From Pirellulales bacterium (GTDB lineage Bacteria > Planctomycetota > Planctomycetia > Pirellulales > Lacipirellulaceae), in assembly GCA_022841705.1 (NCBI GenBank), contig JALHQZ010000004.1, forward strand, positions 62,001 to 126,000: a stretch of DNA of 64,000 nt, read 5' to 3'. Both the position numbers and the translations under genes were made by a program. Below are positions 38,994 to 47,600 of the stretch, one piece after another (position 1 is the first letter of the stretch; every line of letters begins with the position of its first letter). Under the pieces are notes generated by a model. It saw nothing but the letters and a program-made list of their open reading frames with translations. It was not told where the DNA came from and made no database searches.

Positions 38994-40187
38994 ATGTTCA
39001 CGCGTACGCTGATCGCCGGCTCCGTTCTCCTTTGCGTGGCGTGCTGCGCGGCGGATGAGGTGGTGCTGAAAAGTGGCGCCGTGCTGCGCGGAGAAATCGT
39101 GCGGAGCGCGGAGGTCGAGCGGGATGTGCTCACGCTGAAACTCGAGGAAGGAACGATCACGCTGGCGCGCAACCTGGTGGCGCAGGTGAAGACCGACGGG
39201 CCAGCGTCGGCCGAGTATCGGCGGCGGGCGCCGAGCGCGCCGGATACGGTCGAGTCTCAATGGGCGCTCACCGAGTGGTGCCGGGACAATAATCTGGCCG
39301 ACGAGTGCAAGCGGCACGCCCAGCGGGTGGTGGAACTGTCGCCGAATCATGAGGAAGCGCGCACGCTACTGGGCTATCAGCGCGAAGGCGAGCGGTGGGT
39401 CACGCGAGACGATATGCTTTCCAGCCGCGGCCTTGTGCGCTACGAAGGCGCTTTTCGCACGCAGCAAGAGATTGAACTTTTAGAACGGGCACGGCACTGG
39501 AAGCAGGTCGAAAACGACTGGCGCGAGAAGCTGGCTCGGTGGCGGCGGCACCTGACCCGCGGTTCTGCTGCGCAGCGCGAAGAGGCGGCCAATGAACTGC
39601 GCGCGCTGCGCGATCCTCTGGCCGGCGTGGGGCTAGCAAAGTGGCTCACCACCGAACAGAACATCGAGATTCTCCGCGGGCTGATTCAGATCGCGCTGCA
39701 GGTCCCCGCGCCGGGGCCGATTGAAGCCCTCGCCGAACTTTCGCTCCACCATCCGAATGAAGAGATTCGCCAAGAATGCTTGGAGCAACTGGTCACTCGG
39801 CCGAGCGCGGGGCTCACCTCACGGTATGTGAAGGGGCTCAAGAGTAACGACAATGCCGAAGTGAACCGGGCCGCGCACGCGCTGGGCTATTTGCGGGCCG
39901 AAGACGCGCTCGGTCCGCTGATCGAAGCCCTCACGACCGAGCACAAAGTTCCCACCGGCGCTCCGCAAGGGGGCGGCGATACCTACAGCTTCAGTCCCAC
40001 CAGCGGCGGGTTTTCGATGGGGGGCAAGCAACCGGCGTTTATCGTGGTTCCGATGAACAACACCTTGGTGCTGAGCGCGCTGGTGGAGCTGACCCACAAG
40101 AACTTCCAGTACGACAAAGAACAGTGGAAGAACTGGCTGGCCGCCCAGGCGCAGCTCGAGCAGGTGAGCATCCGGCGTGATGAGTGA
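38994..40187 (+). CDS. Exported HEAT-repeat-like protein
   Basis: 397 residues from ATG 38994. Leader MFTRTLIAGSVLLCVACCAADE. Residues 22-60 (EVVLKSGAVLRGEIVRSAEVERDVLTLKLEEG) form an SH3-like small domain typical of planctomycete 'DVVVLKDGRELEGEV' proteins. Then a helical part (EWCRDNNLADECKRHAQRVVELSPNHEEARTLLGY, TPR-like) and C-terminal HEAT-like helices (IEALAELSLHHPNEEIRQECLEQL, NRAAHALGYLRAEDALGPLIEAL). A Gly/Ser loop GGGDTYSFSPTSGGFSMGGK is inserted late. A scaffold role is likely. The upstream frame to 38841 runs antisense over moaB and is rejected. Confidence 0.8.
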   Translation: MFTRTLIAGSVLLCVACCAADEVVLKSGAVLRGEIVRSAEVERDVLTLKLEEGTITLARNLVAQVKTDGPASAEYRRRAPSAPDTVESQWALTEWCRDNNLADECKRHAQRVVELSPNHEEARTLLGYQREGERWVTRDDMLSSRGLVRYEGAFRTQQEIELLERARHWKQVENDWREKLARWRRHLTRGSAAQREEAANELRALRDPLAGVGLAKWLTTEQNIEILRGLIQIALQVPAPGPIEALAELSLHHPNEEIRQECLEQLVTRPSAGLTSRYVKGLKSNDNAEVNRAAHALGYLRAEDALGPLIEALTTEHKVPTGAPQGGGDTYSFSPTSGGFSMGGKQPAFIVVPMNNTLVLSALVELTHKNFQYDKEQWKNWLAAQAQLEQVSIRRDE

Positions 40188-40194
40188 AGGAGTT

Positions 40195-40397
40195 GGGTGG
40201 CACTGACTTTCGGCCGGAGTTTGCTCTCCATCGGGCGAAACATTACCGGCCGAATGTCAGTGTGGCGCCAGCCATAGGAAGTGAAGCGGCCGCAAGTTCG
40301 AACACTTCTTACGGCCTTGCGGCCGCCCCGACAATCGGCCGGTAATGTTTGTTCTGCAGGCTAAGTCCAGCGCGGCCGACAGTCGGGGCCACCCACG
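40195..40397. repeat. Palindromic block (GGCACTGACTTTCGGCCGG family), copy 2
   Basis: Starts GGGTGGCACTGACTTTCGGCC right after the HEAT-type gene, contains CCGGCCGAATGTCAGTG, TTACGGCCTTGCGGCCGCC, and ends CGACAGTCGGGGCCACCC. Same order of units as copy 1 at 38187. Confidence 0.88.
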
Positions 40398-40410
40398 TTT
40401 ACGCACTTCA

Positions 40411-41760
40411 TCATGCGGCTTTCGGAGTTGCAGCGCGGTCCCAGCGGGTGGGGCTGACCACATCCAGCGCCATGCGGTTCTCCAGGTTCGGCCGGAACAC
40501 GGTCAGTAGCAGCACCGGCAGGTACCAGGCCAGGGCGAGGCCATCGCTGTGGGCGTGCCAGAACTGCACGCCGAGCATGAGAGCCGCCGTACCGCTGAGC
40601 AGCGTAGCCAAGTTCTTTTGGGCGGGCCAGAAGGCGAAGCTGATCGCTAGGCCTACGAACGCGGCAATCACCGGAATGCGGGACCATTCTTCCCAGTATT
40701 GCCACACGCCGGAGAGGTTCGCCAGTTGCGGCCAGTGCAGGCCGAACATCTGCCGCAGGTGGGCGACGAACGTTGCGGTATCGGCGCTGGTGAAGACGAG
40801 CGTCACTACCACCACGGCCAGCATCACCAAGAATCCGCCGAGGAAGCGGCCAAGCCCGCGGCGCCAGTAGAAGGAAATCCACAGCGGCAGCAGGGCGTAG
40901 GGATAATAAATCGTCGCGCACGCCAAACTCAGCAGCGCGCCCGCGGCGATCGGCCGGCGATACATCAGCACCGCCCACACCAGTAGCGCCCCGGGGAGCG
41001 CGTGCGTCACGCTGCCGGTCCACATGGCGGTGTAGGGCAGCATCAGGTAGAGCGTCGCCGCGGCGATGCCGAGCCGGGCGTTATCGAAGTGTCGCTTGGC
41101 CACCAGCACCATGCCCAGCACGATCAGTAGTTGGCAAAGCGTGGCCATCATCTTGGCTGTCATCCGCTGATTGACGGAGGCTGTTTCGCCCGATTCCGTC
41201 GTGGGGGGCTCATCGCCCTGCGGACCAAGAAGTTGTTGTGTGGAGATGTGCGGCAACAGAAACAGGAACGGGAAACCCGGGCCGTGCGTGGTAAGCGCGT
41301 CGGACTCCAGTTCACTCGCCACGCCGTGCTGCAAGTTGTCGGCCCGTTGGACTGCGCTCAAGTCGCCCGGCAGCGCGCTGCCGTTGAGCACGTTCGCTAG
41401 TAGAAACAGCAACAGCGAACCGGTGAGGAACCCCAGCCCGCCGGAGGTCATGTTCGGTTCCAAGAGCGGCCGGCGAACCATCGCGGAATCAATCAGCATC
41501 CGCACCAGCAACAGTCCGCTGACACTAAACAGCCAGATGTAGCCGAACTGCGCGAGACCGGCGACCTGTTCGGCGCGGTGGTCCAGCGCGTACTTCACGC
41601 ACAACAGCCCCGGCGCCAGGAGCACCAGGAGCACCAGGTCTAAGTTCCGCACGCTAAAGAAGCGGTTGAACTTGAAGAAGAGCGCAATCGTGAGCAGCGA
41701 CGACAGGTAGGCCCAGGTCGTGGGGTTAACGCGTTCGTAGTGGAAAAGGATTTCGGACAC
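40411..41760 (-). CDS. Polytopic membrane protein (glycosyltransferase-C-like)
   Basis: 449 residues with about ten membrane helices, e.g. WAYLSSLLTIALFF, LDLVLLVLLAPGLLC, YIWLFSVSGLLLVRMLI, LLLFLLANVLNGSALPG, LCQLLIVLGMVLVA, ALPGALLVWAVLMY, GFLVMLAVVVVTLVFTS, ALAWYLPVLLLTVF. A soluble loop lies at about 150-195 (HGVASELESDALTTHGPGF). The helix count and loops resemble GT-C/ArnT-type sugar transferases, but no clear catalytic D/E pair near the N-terminus was found, so the class is uncertain. It sits next to a heptosyltransferase, consistent with envelope glycan work. Confidence 0.75.
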   Translation of the reverse strand: MSEILFHYERVNPTTWAYLSSLLTIALFFKFNRFFSVRNLDLVLLVLLAPGLLCVKYALDHRAEQVAGLAQFGYIWLFSVSGLLLVRMLIDSAMVRRPLLEPNMTSGGLGFLTGSLLLFLLANVLNGSALPGDLSAVQRADNLQHGVASELESDALTTHGPGFPFLFLLPHISTQQLLGPQGDEPPTTESGETASVNQRMTAKMMATLCQLLIVLGMVLVAKRHFDNARLGIAAATLYLMLPYTAMWTGSVTHALPGALLVWAVLMYRRPIAAGALLSLACATIYYPYALLPLWISFYWRRGLGRFLGGFLVMLAVVVVTLVFTSADTATFVAHLRQMFGLHWPQLANLSGVWQYWEEWSRIPVIAAFVGLAISFAFWPAQKNLATLLSGTAALMLGVQFWHAHSDGLALAWYLPVLLLTVFRPNLENRMALDVVSPTRWDRAATPKAA

Positions 41761-42135
41761 GCGGTGAATCCGGAGCGAGGAGTCCGGAGTCGGGAGGATG
41801 AAGGTGTAGTACCTCCATTATGCGCAGAGCCGCCGGAGAACTGGAGAGGAGTTTTTTTCCGCGGAAGTGGGCGTGTAGCCTGCCATGCAATCTTTTTTGC
41901 GGCGACACTGTCCGCTGGGTGGCCCCGACTTTCGGCCGCGTTGGACTTTGCCTCCAGAACAAACTCCACCGGCCGATTGTCGGGGCGGCCGGCAGGCCGT
42001 AGGAAGTAATCGAGCTTGCGGCCGTTTCACTTCCTACGGCGTGCCGCCGCACTGACATTCGGCCGGCAATGTCTGTTCTGAATGCTGAGTCCACTCCGGC
42101 CGAAAGTCAGTGCCACCCAGTCACTCACACTTCCG
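41761..42135. other. Intergenic region with palindromic block copy 3
   Basis: 375 bases without a gene between two minus-strand genes. The right part (41916-42120) is a third copy of the CGGCCG palindrome block; the left part holds a T-run after GGAGAGGAG near 41855 and nothing else recognisable. It should hold the promoter for the polytopic protein gene. Confidence 0.6.
41916..42120. repeat. Palindromic block (GGCACTGACTTTCGGCCGG family), copy 3
   Basis: Contains GGGTGGCCCCGACTTTCGGCC, CACCGGCCGATTGTCGGGGC, then TTCCTACGGCGTGCCGCC, CACTGACATTCGGCCGG and ends CGGCCGAAAGTCAGTGCCACC. It has the same units as copies 1 and 2, in the opposite order. Confidence 0.85.
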
Positions 42136-43197
42136 CTATCCCGCCCTACCGCGGAGCGAGAGCACCGCGCTCCGCCGCAACAACCGCTCGCATGCCGCGC
42201 GGACCTCTTCAAGGGTGATCGCGCACATCGCGGCATTATCCGCGGTCGGGCGTTTCATCGCGGTGGTTGCTTCGAGGGGGGATTGAATCGCGATGTTTCC
42301 ATCGCCATACGCTCCGCACCACGCCGCGCGGCTTGGGCCGTGCAAACTAATCGCCGGAGTCCCCACGGCCACCGCCAGATGCAACGGGCCCGTGTCGGAA
42401 CCGACAAACAATCGCGCCCGGCGCGTCACCGCGCCAAGTTGGCCCATCGTCGTCGGCGGAGCAAGCTGCGCCGCGCCACCGCTGTTCGCGACAATCGCTT
42501 CGGCCAGCGGCCGTTCATCGGGCGTGCCCCACACGGCCAAACTCGGCGCGCCGTGGGAATCGTAAAGCTGCCTCGCGAGTTCGCCGTAGCGCTCCGCGGG
42601 CCACAACTTGCTCGGCCAACCGGCGCCGGGGTTGAGGATCACAAACTCCTCGGCCGGCAACCGCTGCTCGGTCAGCAAGCGATCGGCGAAGAGCCCATCG
42701 CTCGGCGTCTCGGCTAAGTCAAACCGCACGTCGGGATCAATCACCCCCAACGGCCGCAAGAGGTTCAAATAATGTTCGATGACATGCGGCGCGTGCGATG
42801 GCGCCGCCTCATTGTTCAGCCACCCGGCCAGCTCGCGGCGATGCTCCGCCGCCGCCCCAATCCGCCGCGGCGCCCCGCTGAGCCACGCCATCAGCGCACT
42901 CTTGGTCAGATTCTGCAAATCAACCGTCGTGTCGAACCGATGCCGCGCGAGCTCGCACCGCAGCCGCCCGATCTCGCGCAGTGAGTAGTACCAATGCCGC
43001 GGCGCCTTGATGAGCGCATCGAGCGCCGGATGCCCGCTGAGCACATCCGCCCCGCGCCCCTCCGCCACCCACCCAATGTACGCCTGGGGGAAGGCCTCCC
43101 GCAGCGCGCACAGCACCGGCACGCCGTGAATCACATCGCCAATGGCGGTGAGCCGGACGATCAGAATCCGCTGCGGTGTGGCGGGCCGTTCGCTCAT
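42136..43197 (-). CDS. Glycosyltransferase family 9, heptosyltransferase-like
   Basis: 353 residues, GT9 features: ILIVRLTAIGDVIHGVPVLCALREAFP at the N-terminus, YIGWVAEGRGADVLSGHP, DTTVDLQNLTKSALMAWLSGAPRRIG, then the donor-binding FVILNPGAGWPSKLWPAERYGEL and LFVGSDTGPLHLAVAVGTPAISLHGPSRAAWCG. It closely follows heptosyltransferase I (WaaC), which adds heptose to lipopolysaccharide core at the inner membrane face. Start ATG 43197 gives the family length. Confidence 0.9.
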   Translation of the reverse strand: MSERPATPQRILIVRLTAIGDVIHGVPVLCALREAFPQAYIGWVAEGRGADVLSGHPALDALIKAPRHWYYSLREIGRLRCELARHRFDTTVDLQNLTKSALMAWLSGAPRRIGAAAEHRRELAGWLNNEAAPSHAPHVIEHYLNLLRPLGVIDPDVRFDLAETPSDGLFADRLLTEQRLPAEEFVILNPGAGWPSKLWPAERYGELARQLYDSHGAPSLAVWGTPDERPLAEAIVANSGGAAQLAPPTTMGQLGAVTRRARLFVGSDTGPLHLAVAVGTPAISLHGPSRAAWCGAYGDGNIAIQSPLEATTAMKRPTADNAAMCAITLEEVRAACERLLRRSAVLSLRGRAG

Positions 43198-43275
43198 GCC
43201 GCGGATGATAGCGAGGGCGGGCGGCGGGAGGTAGAGAGAATTTGGGTGGGGTGCTAGCGGTGACTGCTGAGCGGG

Positions 43276-43767
43276 CTATTCCGGTTTTGTCGACGCAGAA
43301 GTCTCAGTTGTTCGACATTGCTGGTACACGAATACGGAGAGTAACCCGATTGCCGTCGCCGACGCGAGAAGAGTGATCAAAATAAACGTCGTTTGGATAT
43401 TTGGAACGATCTGCCCACGAATTAGATTCATATTCATCGCGTTCTGTCCGCCGCCACCCGAAGGAGAGCCGTAAAGCCAATCCGCAAGTCTCATCGCAGT
43501 CATCGAGGTCCAGTTGAGTTTCATTCCGGATGTGCTGAATGTCGCGCGCGTTGACAGTAGCACCATAGCGCCGCAAAAACCGGCCCAAAACGCGCGTCCG
43601 CTGCCTCTGAGTGTCGCTGCAGCAATCCCCGACATGACGATGCTCGCCGTCCAAATGAACGCCAAGACATCCCTCGAGCCCTGATAGCCCGTCAGCGTTG
43701 AGAGCCACACGGCAATCACCGTGACCGCGATCAGCATCGTCTTGATTGAGAAGCGTGGCGGCCTCAT
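43276..43767 (-). CDS. Small membrane protein of unknown function (163 aa)
   Basis: 163 residues. The first helix PRFSIKTMLIAVTVIAVWLSTL is the 'RFSI/LRTLLIAV' segment common to planctomycete small membrane proteins. Further helices VLAFIWTASIVMSGIAAATL, AFWAGFCGAMVLLS and TTFILITLLASATAIGLLSVFVYQ give four in all, with a Gly-rich external loop SGGGGQ. No family name known to me. The gene is isolated downstream of a palindrome block. Confidence 0.72.
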   Translation of the reverse strand: MRPPRFSIKTMLIAVTVIAVWLSTLTGYQGSRDVLAFIWTASIVMSGIAAATLRGSGRAFWAGFCGAMVLLSTRATFSTSGMKLNWTSMTAMRLADWLYGSPSGGGGQNAMNMNLIRGQIVPNIQTTFILITLLASATAIGLLSVFVYQQCRTTETSASTKPE

Positions 43768-43861
43768 TGTGCATCAAATCCCGTCGTGCAATTTGTCACT
43801 GAACCCCCGCCGCATTATCACAACCGCCTCTACGCCCGTCAATTTTCCGCGCGGCTCACAC

Positions 43862-44065
43862 CACCCCCTGGCCTGAAAGGCCATCACACGATAGCCCAGG
43901 GCATCGCCCTGGGGATTCGGCGGTGAGGAAATCGTTGCCCCAACGGGGCAACACACGACCAGTCGCACGCCGTTGTGTTGCCCCGTTGGGGCGACGTGGT
44001 GGGTGTCGTCACGATTCCCCAGGGCGTTGCCCTGGGCTCTCGTGTGACAGCCCTTCAGGCTGTGG
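43862..44065. repeat. Block of short palindromes (GCCCCAACGGGGC family), copy 2
   Basis: Units seen: ACACGATAGCCCAGGGCATC with CGCCCTGGGG, GCCCCAACGGGGCAACACAC, GTTGTGTTGCCCCGTTGGGG, CCCAGGGCGTTGCCCTGGGC. Same units as 31878-32092, arranged as two nested inverted repeats. Confidence 0.88.
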
Positions 44066-44189
44066 GGGCGAACACGCGAACCAAATTCGCCCACAAACCG
44101 CGCGGCTAAATTTTTGGCCACTGGCCAATTTTTCTCGCGCTTATTCGCGTTGTTTCGCGTCCTTCCCGGGCCACAAAAAAACTCGAAAA

Positions 44190-44236
44190 TACTTTCTCGA
44201 TTCGACTAGAAAGTAGCCACTCGTTATAGTATATTT
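44190..44236 (+). promoter_or_regulatory. Shared upstream region / promoter of structured RNA copy B
   Basis: CTAGAAAGTAGCCAC (44206-44220) and TATAGT (44225-44230) align with the copy A region (CTAGAATGTAGCCAC, AATAGT). Both are preceded by AAAAAAACT and CTTTCTC in the same order. The start of the RNA is estimated at about 44237. Confidence 0.7.
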
Positions 44237-44517
44237 ATGTTCACTACTTGGCGCCGCCCCTTCGAAGGGGCGCGCTGGGAACTAGCGAATCGCGGTTGGG
44301 TTGCAACCAACCGCGAAGGTTCCCGAAATCGGCGCGTCCGGCCAACCACGGCGGCGCCAAGTGGGGACAAAGCTCACGCGTGCAAACCGAGTCATCCGCG
44401 CCAGTTTGGGGCGAAACCTCGTCGCGCCGCACCACCACGCCGCGGCTTGCGCAAGCAAACCGCGCTGCGGCGGGAGCTTCTGTCGCTGGCGGCTGATAGG
44501 GCGCCCTATCTTTTTTT
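44237..44517 (+). ncRNA. Structured RNA gene, copy B of an unassigned two-member family
   Basis: About 280 nt ending at an intrinsic terminator. A 12-bp helix ACTTGGCGCCGC (44246-44257) / GCGGCGCCAAGT (44351-44362) closes the 5' domain. Inside are a CCCC-TTCGAA-GGGG hairpin and a long arm GGGAAC (44277-44282) / GTTCCC (44319-44324), with the bulge AGCGAAT (44284-44290) and then CGCGGTTGG/CCAACCGCG. The bulge is identical to that in copy A at the same place, while helix sequences differ with pairing kept. The 3' domain is closed by GACA-AAGCTC pairing with GAGCTT-CTGTC and keeps AAAG and AACCGA. The open frame across it has no protein-like composition. Family not identified. Confidence 0.8.
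44495..44517 (+). terminator. Intrinsic terminator of RNA copy B
   Basis: GATAGG-GCGC-CCTATC (44495-44510) followed by seven T residues. Confidence 0.9.
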
Positions 44518-44693
44518 CTTTAAAGCGAAATGCGGAGTTCCCAATGCGAAATCAAACAACAACCCAGATTTGAGTCGCGCCCGTCAGGAAGCGGAGCAGA
44601 TTAAAACCAATATCAATCGCGACCGGACCCGCGTAACTCGATCAAGCGGCCGCGTGCCGGCTGATGAGGATGCGCATTGACCGTAGCGCGCCG

Positions 44694-47600
44694 TCACTCC
44701 TCGCCGGCGTCGTGCGTTCCCGTTGCGCGCAGTGTCGGCTTGTGCGGGCGATTGAACGGTAGCCGCACTGCGTCCGGCAGCGTGCGAATGTTGAGGTCGC
44801 GCTGCGGGAAGGCAATTTCGATCCCCGCTTCTTGGAATCGGTGGTCCACTTCGGTATGCAAATCATGAATCACACCCAAGCGATGATCCAAATTCGGCAA
44901 GTAGCAGCGCAGCACCAGGTTGAGCGTGCTGTCGCCAAAGCCTTCGAAGGTGGCCGTCGGCGCGGGATCGCGCAGCACCACGGGATGATCGAGCGCCACT
45001 TGCCGCAGAATCTCGCACGCCAGAGTCGTATCCACGCCGTACGCCACGCCCACATTCACCACCACGCGGTTCACCTGGTCGCTGAGCGTCCAGTTCAGCA
45101 GCCGCTCGGTCACCAAATCTTTGTTCGGCACGACGTACTCTTTGCGATCCGAATCGACAATCGTGGTCGCCCGAATGCGGATGCGATTCACCACGCCGGT
45201 CTTGTCGCCCAGCGTAATAATGTCGCCAATGCGAATCGGCCGTTCGAACAAGAGAATAATGCCCGACACGAAGTTCGCGAAAATCTCCTGCAAGCCGAAA
45301 CCAAGCCCCACGCCCATCGCCGCGAGGAGCCACTGCGTGCTGCGCCAATCGAACTGCATCTGGCGCCCCGTAAAATAGACGCCGAGTGCTACCAACAAGT
45401 AGCGGCCAATTGTGGTGATCGCGTATCGCGCGCCGCTGTCGATCGGCAAGTGCTGCAGCACCACCAGTTCGAGCAGCGCCGGCACGTCTCGCACACAAAC
45501 ATACGTGATGACGACAACCGCAATCGCACAAATAACTCGCGACCATGTCAAACCAGCGCCGGTCACATAACCCGCGCCGAGGTAATCGAACGCCGGCAGC
45601 AGATCCCGCCACACAAACCACACGCCCGCGGCGCCGACACCCAAGAGAATAGCGCCCAGCAGTTTGCGCGTTTGTTCCGAGAGCGCGTTGAGGTCGACCG
45701 CTTCGTCGAGCACTTCGACCGCAGCAACCGCGCCCTCGACATCTTGCTCCGCCGCCGCCGCGGCGAGCTGCGCCCGGCGCTGCCGCGCTTGCTCGCGAGC
45801 CAACTTGCGGCGGTTGATCAGCACCCAGCGCGTGAGCAAGCCGCCAACCATCGCCACAGCCAGCAAGAGCGCAGCGGTTTGAATCATCGGCGCCGAGAGC
45901 CGCATTGCCGTGTAGTAGTAACCAACGCCGGCGACCAAAGCGAGCGCCAGCGGCGCGGAACTGGCCAGCGGAGTCCAGAACGGCCTGAGCAGTTCACTCG
46001 CACTCTTGGTGTGGTTTGCCGGCCGCGGCGCGTTTTTCAGTTCACCCAGCACGCGATAGACACTCCAGGCCAAGAGGAGTTGCACCGCGATGAACGCCAT
46101 CCGGCCGAGCGAACTGCTCCACAGCGGTTGGCTTTGCGCATCGAGCCCAATTGCCAGCAGCGTGAGCGGCAAGCCCATGCTAATCAGCCATCGCAACTGA
46201 TACCGCGCTCGCCGCAGAACTGTTTCCGGCCACGCAAAATGCTTTTCAGCCACGCCCCCGGCGCGACACACATGCCGCGCGACTTCCAACAAAAAGAAGC
46301 ACGCTGCCGTGTTGCGGAACGCAGCCGAAAGGGCTCGCACGAATTCCGATTCAACGAACGGACTATCCAAGAGCCATCCAGCCAGCCATACCAGCAGCGG
46401 CCACGGCGCCGCGATCAGCAGCGTGTCCCACACGGCAATCAGCGTGGGCCGAAACCGCACGCAACTCCGCTTGCTGGCTTCGTCGCCCGCGGCGCGCAAG
46501 CGATGGCGTGTTTTGCGCTGCGTGACGATCAGCACGATCACCACCAGCCCAACCAGCATGGTTTTGCCGGTGGACGCGCGCACCCGGTCACCGAGCGATC
46601 GGCCGACATCGCGCCAGTTGCCGGCGTCGGTGGCCCAGCGAATGGCGTCCGTCGCCGGGCGCAGATCGGCCACTTGCAGCGGCAAACAGCTCCGCACCCA
46701 CAGCACGCGCCCGGTGATGAACTCGTTGAAGTTTTCCGTTTCGTCGATGATCTTTTCTTCTTCGGCGTCGAGACTAATCAGCGCGAGCACATAGTTGGTG
46801 TAGTTGCTGTTGAGCTCGTCGAGCAGTTTCCGCTGATCGCCCAGCAGCGTCTCCACTTCATGCCGCCAGACTTCGCGCTGCATTGGTGGCAACTGGGCCA
46901 GCGTACGGGCCGTTTCATCGGTGATTTCGCCGAGTGTATTCCGGCGGTCTTGCACTTCATACTGGGCGAAGATCAGCGATTGCCGCGTCGACTGGCGCTT
47001 CGCCACCAAGCGGCGCAGTTCGCGCAGGTCGGGCAGATCGTCCCACTTGCGGCGCAACAGTTGGCCCGCTTGTTCGCTCAGTTCGTCGGCCCGGCTTTGG
47101 CTGGTTTCAAAGTCCGCACTCAGGCGCAGAAATTCCGCCTTGCGGGCGGAGAGTTGTTCGTCAGTTTGAGCGAGCTGCTCCACCAGCTCGGCCCGCCGCT
47201 GGGCCAGCTCCGCGTTACGCTGGGCGAGGGCGACCAGCGCTTCGGGCCGCGTCACTTCGGCGGCCTTCGCTTTTTCCTGCGCCGATTCGGCCGCTCGATT
47301 TGCTTCAGCAAGCCGCGTGGCATTGATCCGTTCGCGCAACTTTTCATGATACGCCTGATGAAGCTGCAGCTCCCGCGCCGCCACGTCGCGCTGCAGTTGC
47401 AACAGCTCGGCGCCGGTGGAGATGAGTTGCTGCTCCGCATCGAGCGCCACCAGTTGCAGTTCAAGCGCCCGCCGCTGCGCGCTGCGGCTATTGCGTTTGG
47501 TGACCGTCAGCTCCTGGGGTTCACCCGCCGGTGGTTCGATGGTCTCTTCCAGCTCCCGCTGCGCTGCCCGCGCCGCCGCCAGTTCCTGCGGAATCTTGCC

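Larger units (their letters stand above)
43768..44236. other. Intergenic region: palindrome block and promoter of RNA copy B
   Basis: About 470 bases without a gene. 43862-44065 is a palindrome block, 44110-44236 holds AT-rich sequence with the conserved promoter of RNA copy B. Confidence 0.6.

Noticed and set aside
44237..44680. 147-residue frame over RNA copy B
   Set aside because: It crosses the terminator T-run, has Arg/Ser/Lys-rich random composition, and the RNA structure explains the sequence.
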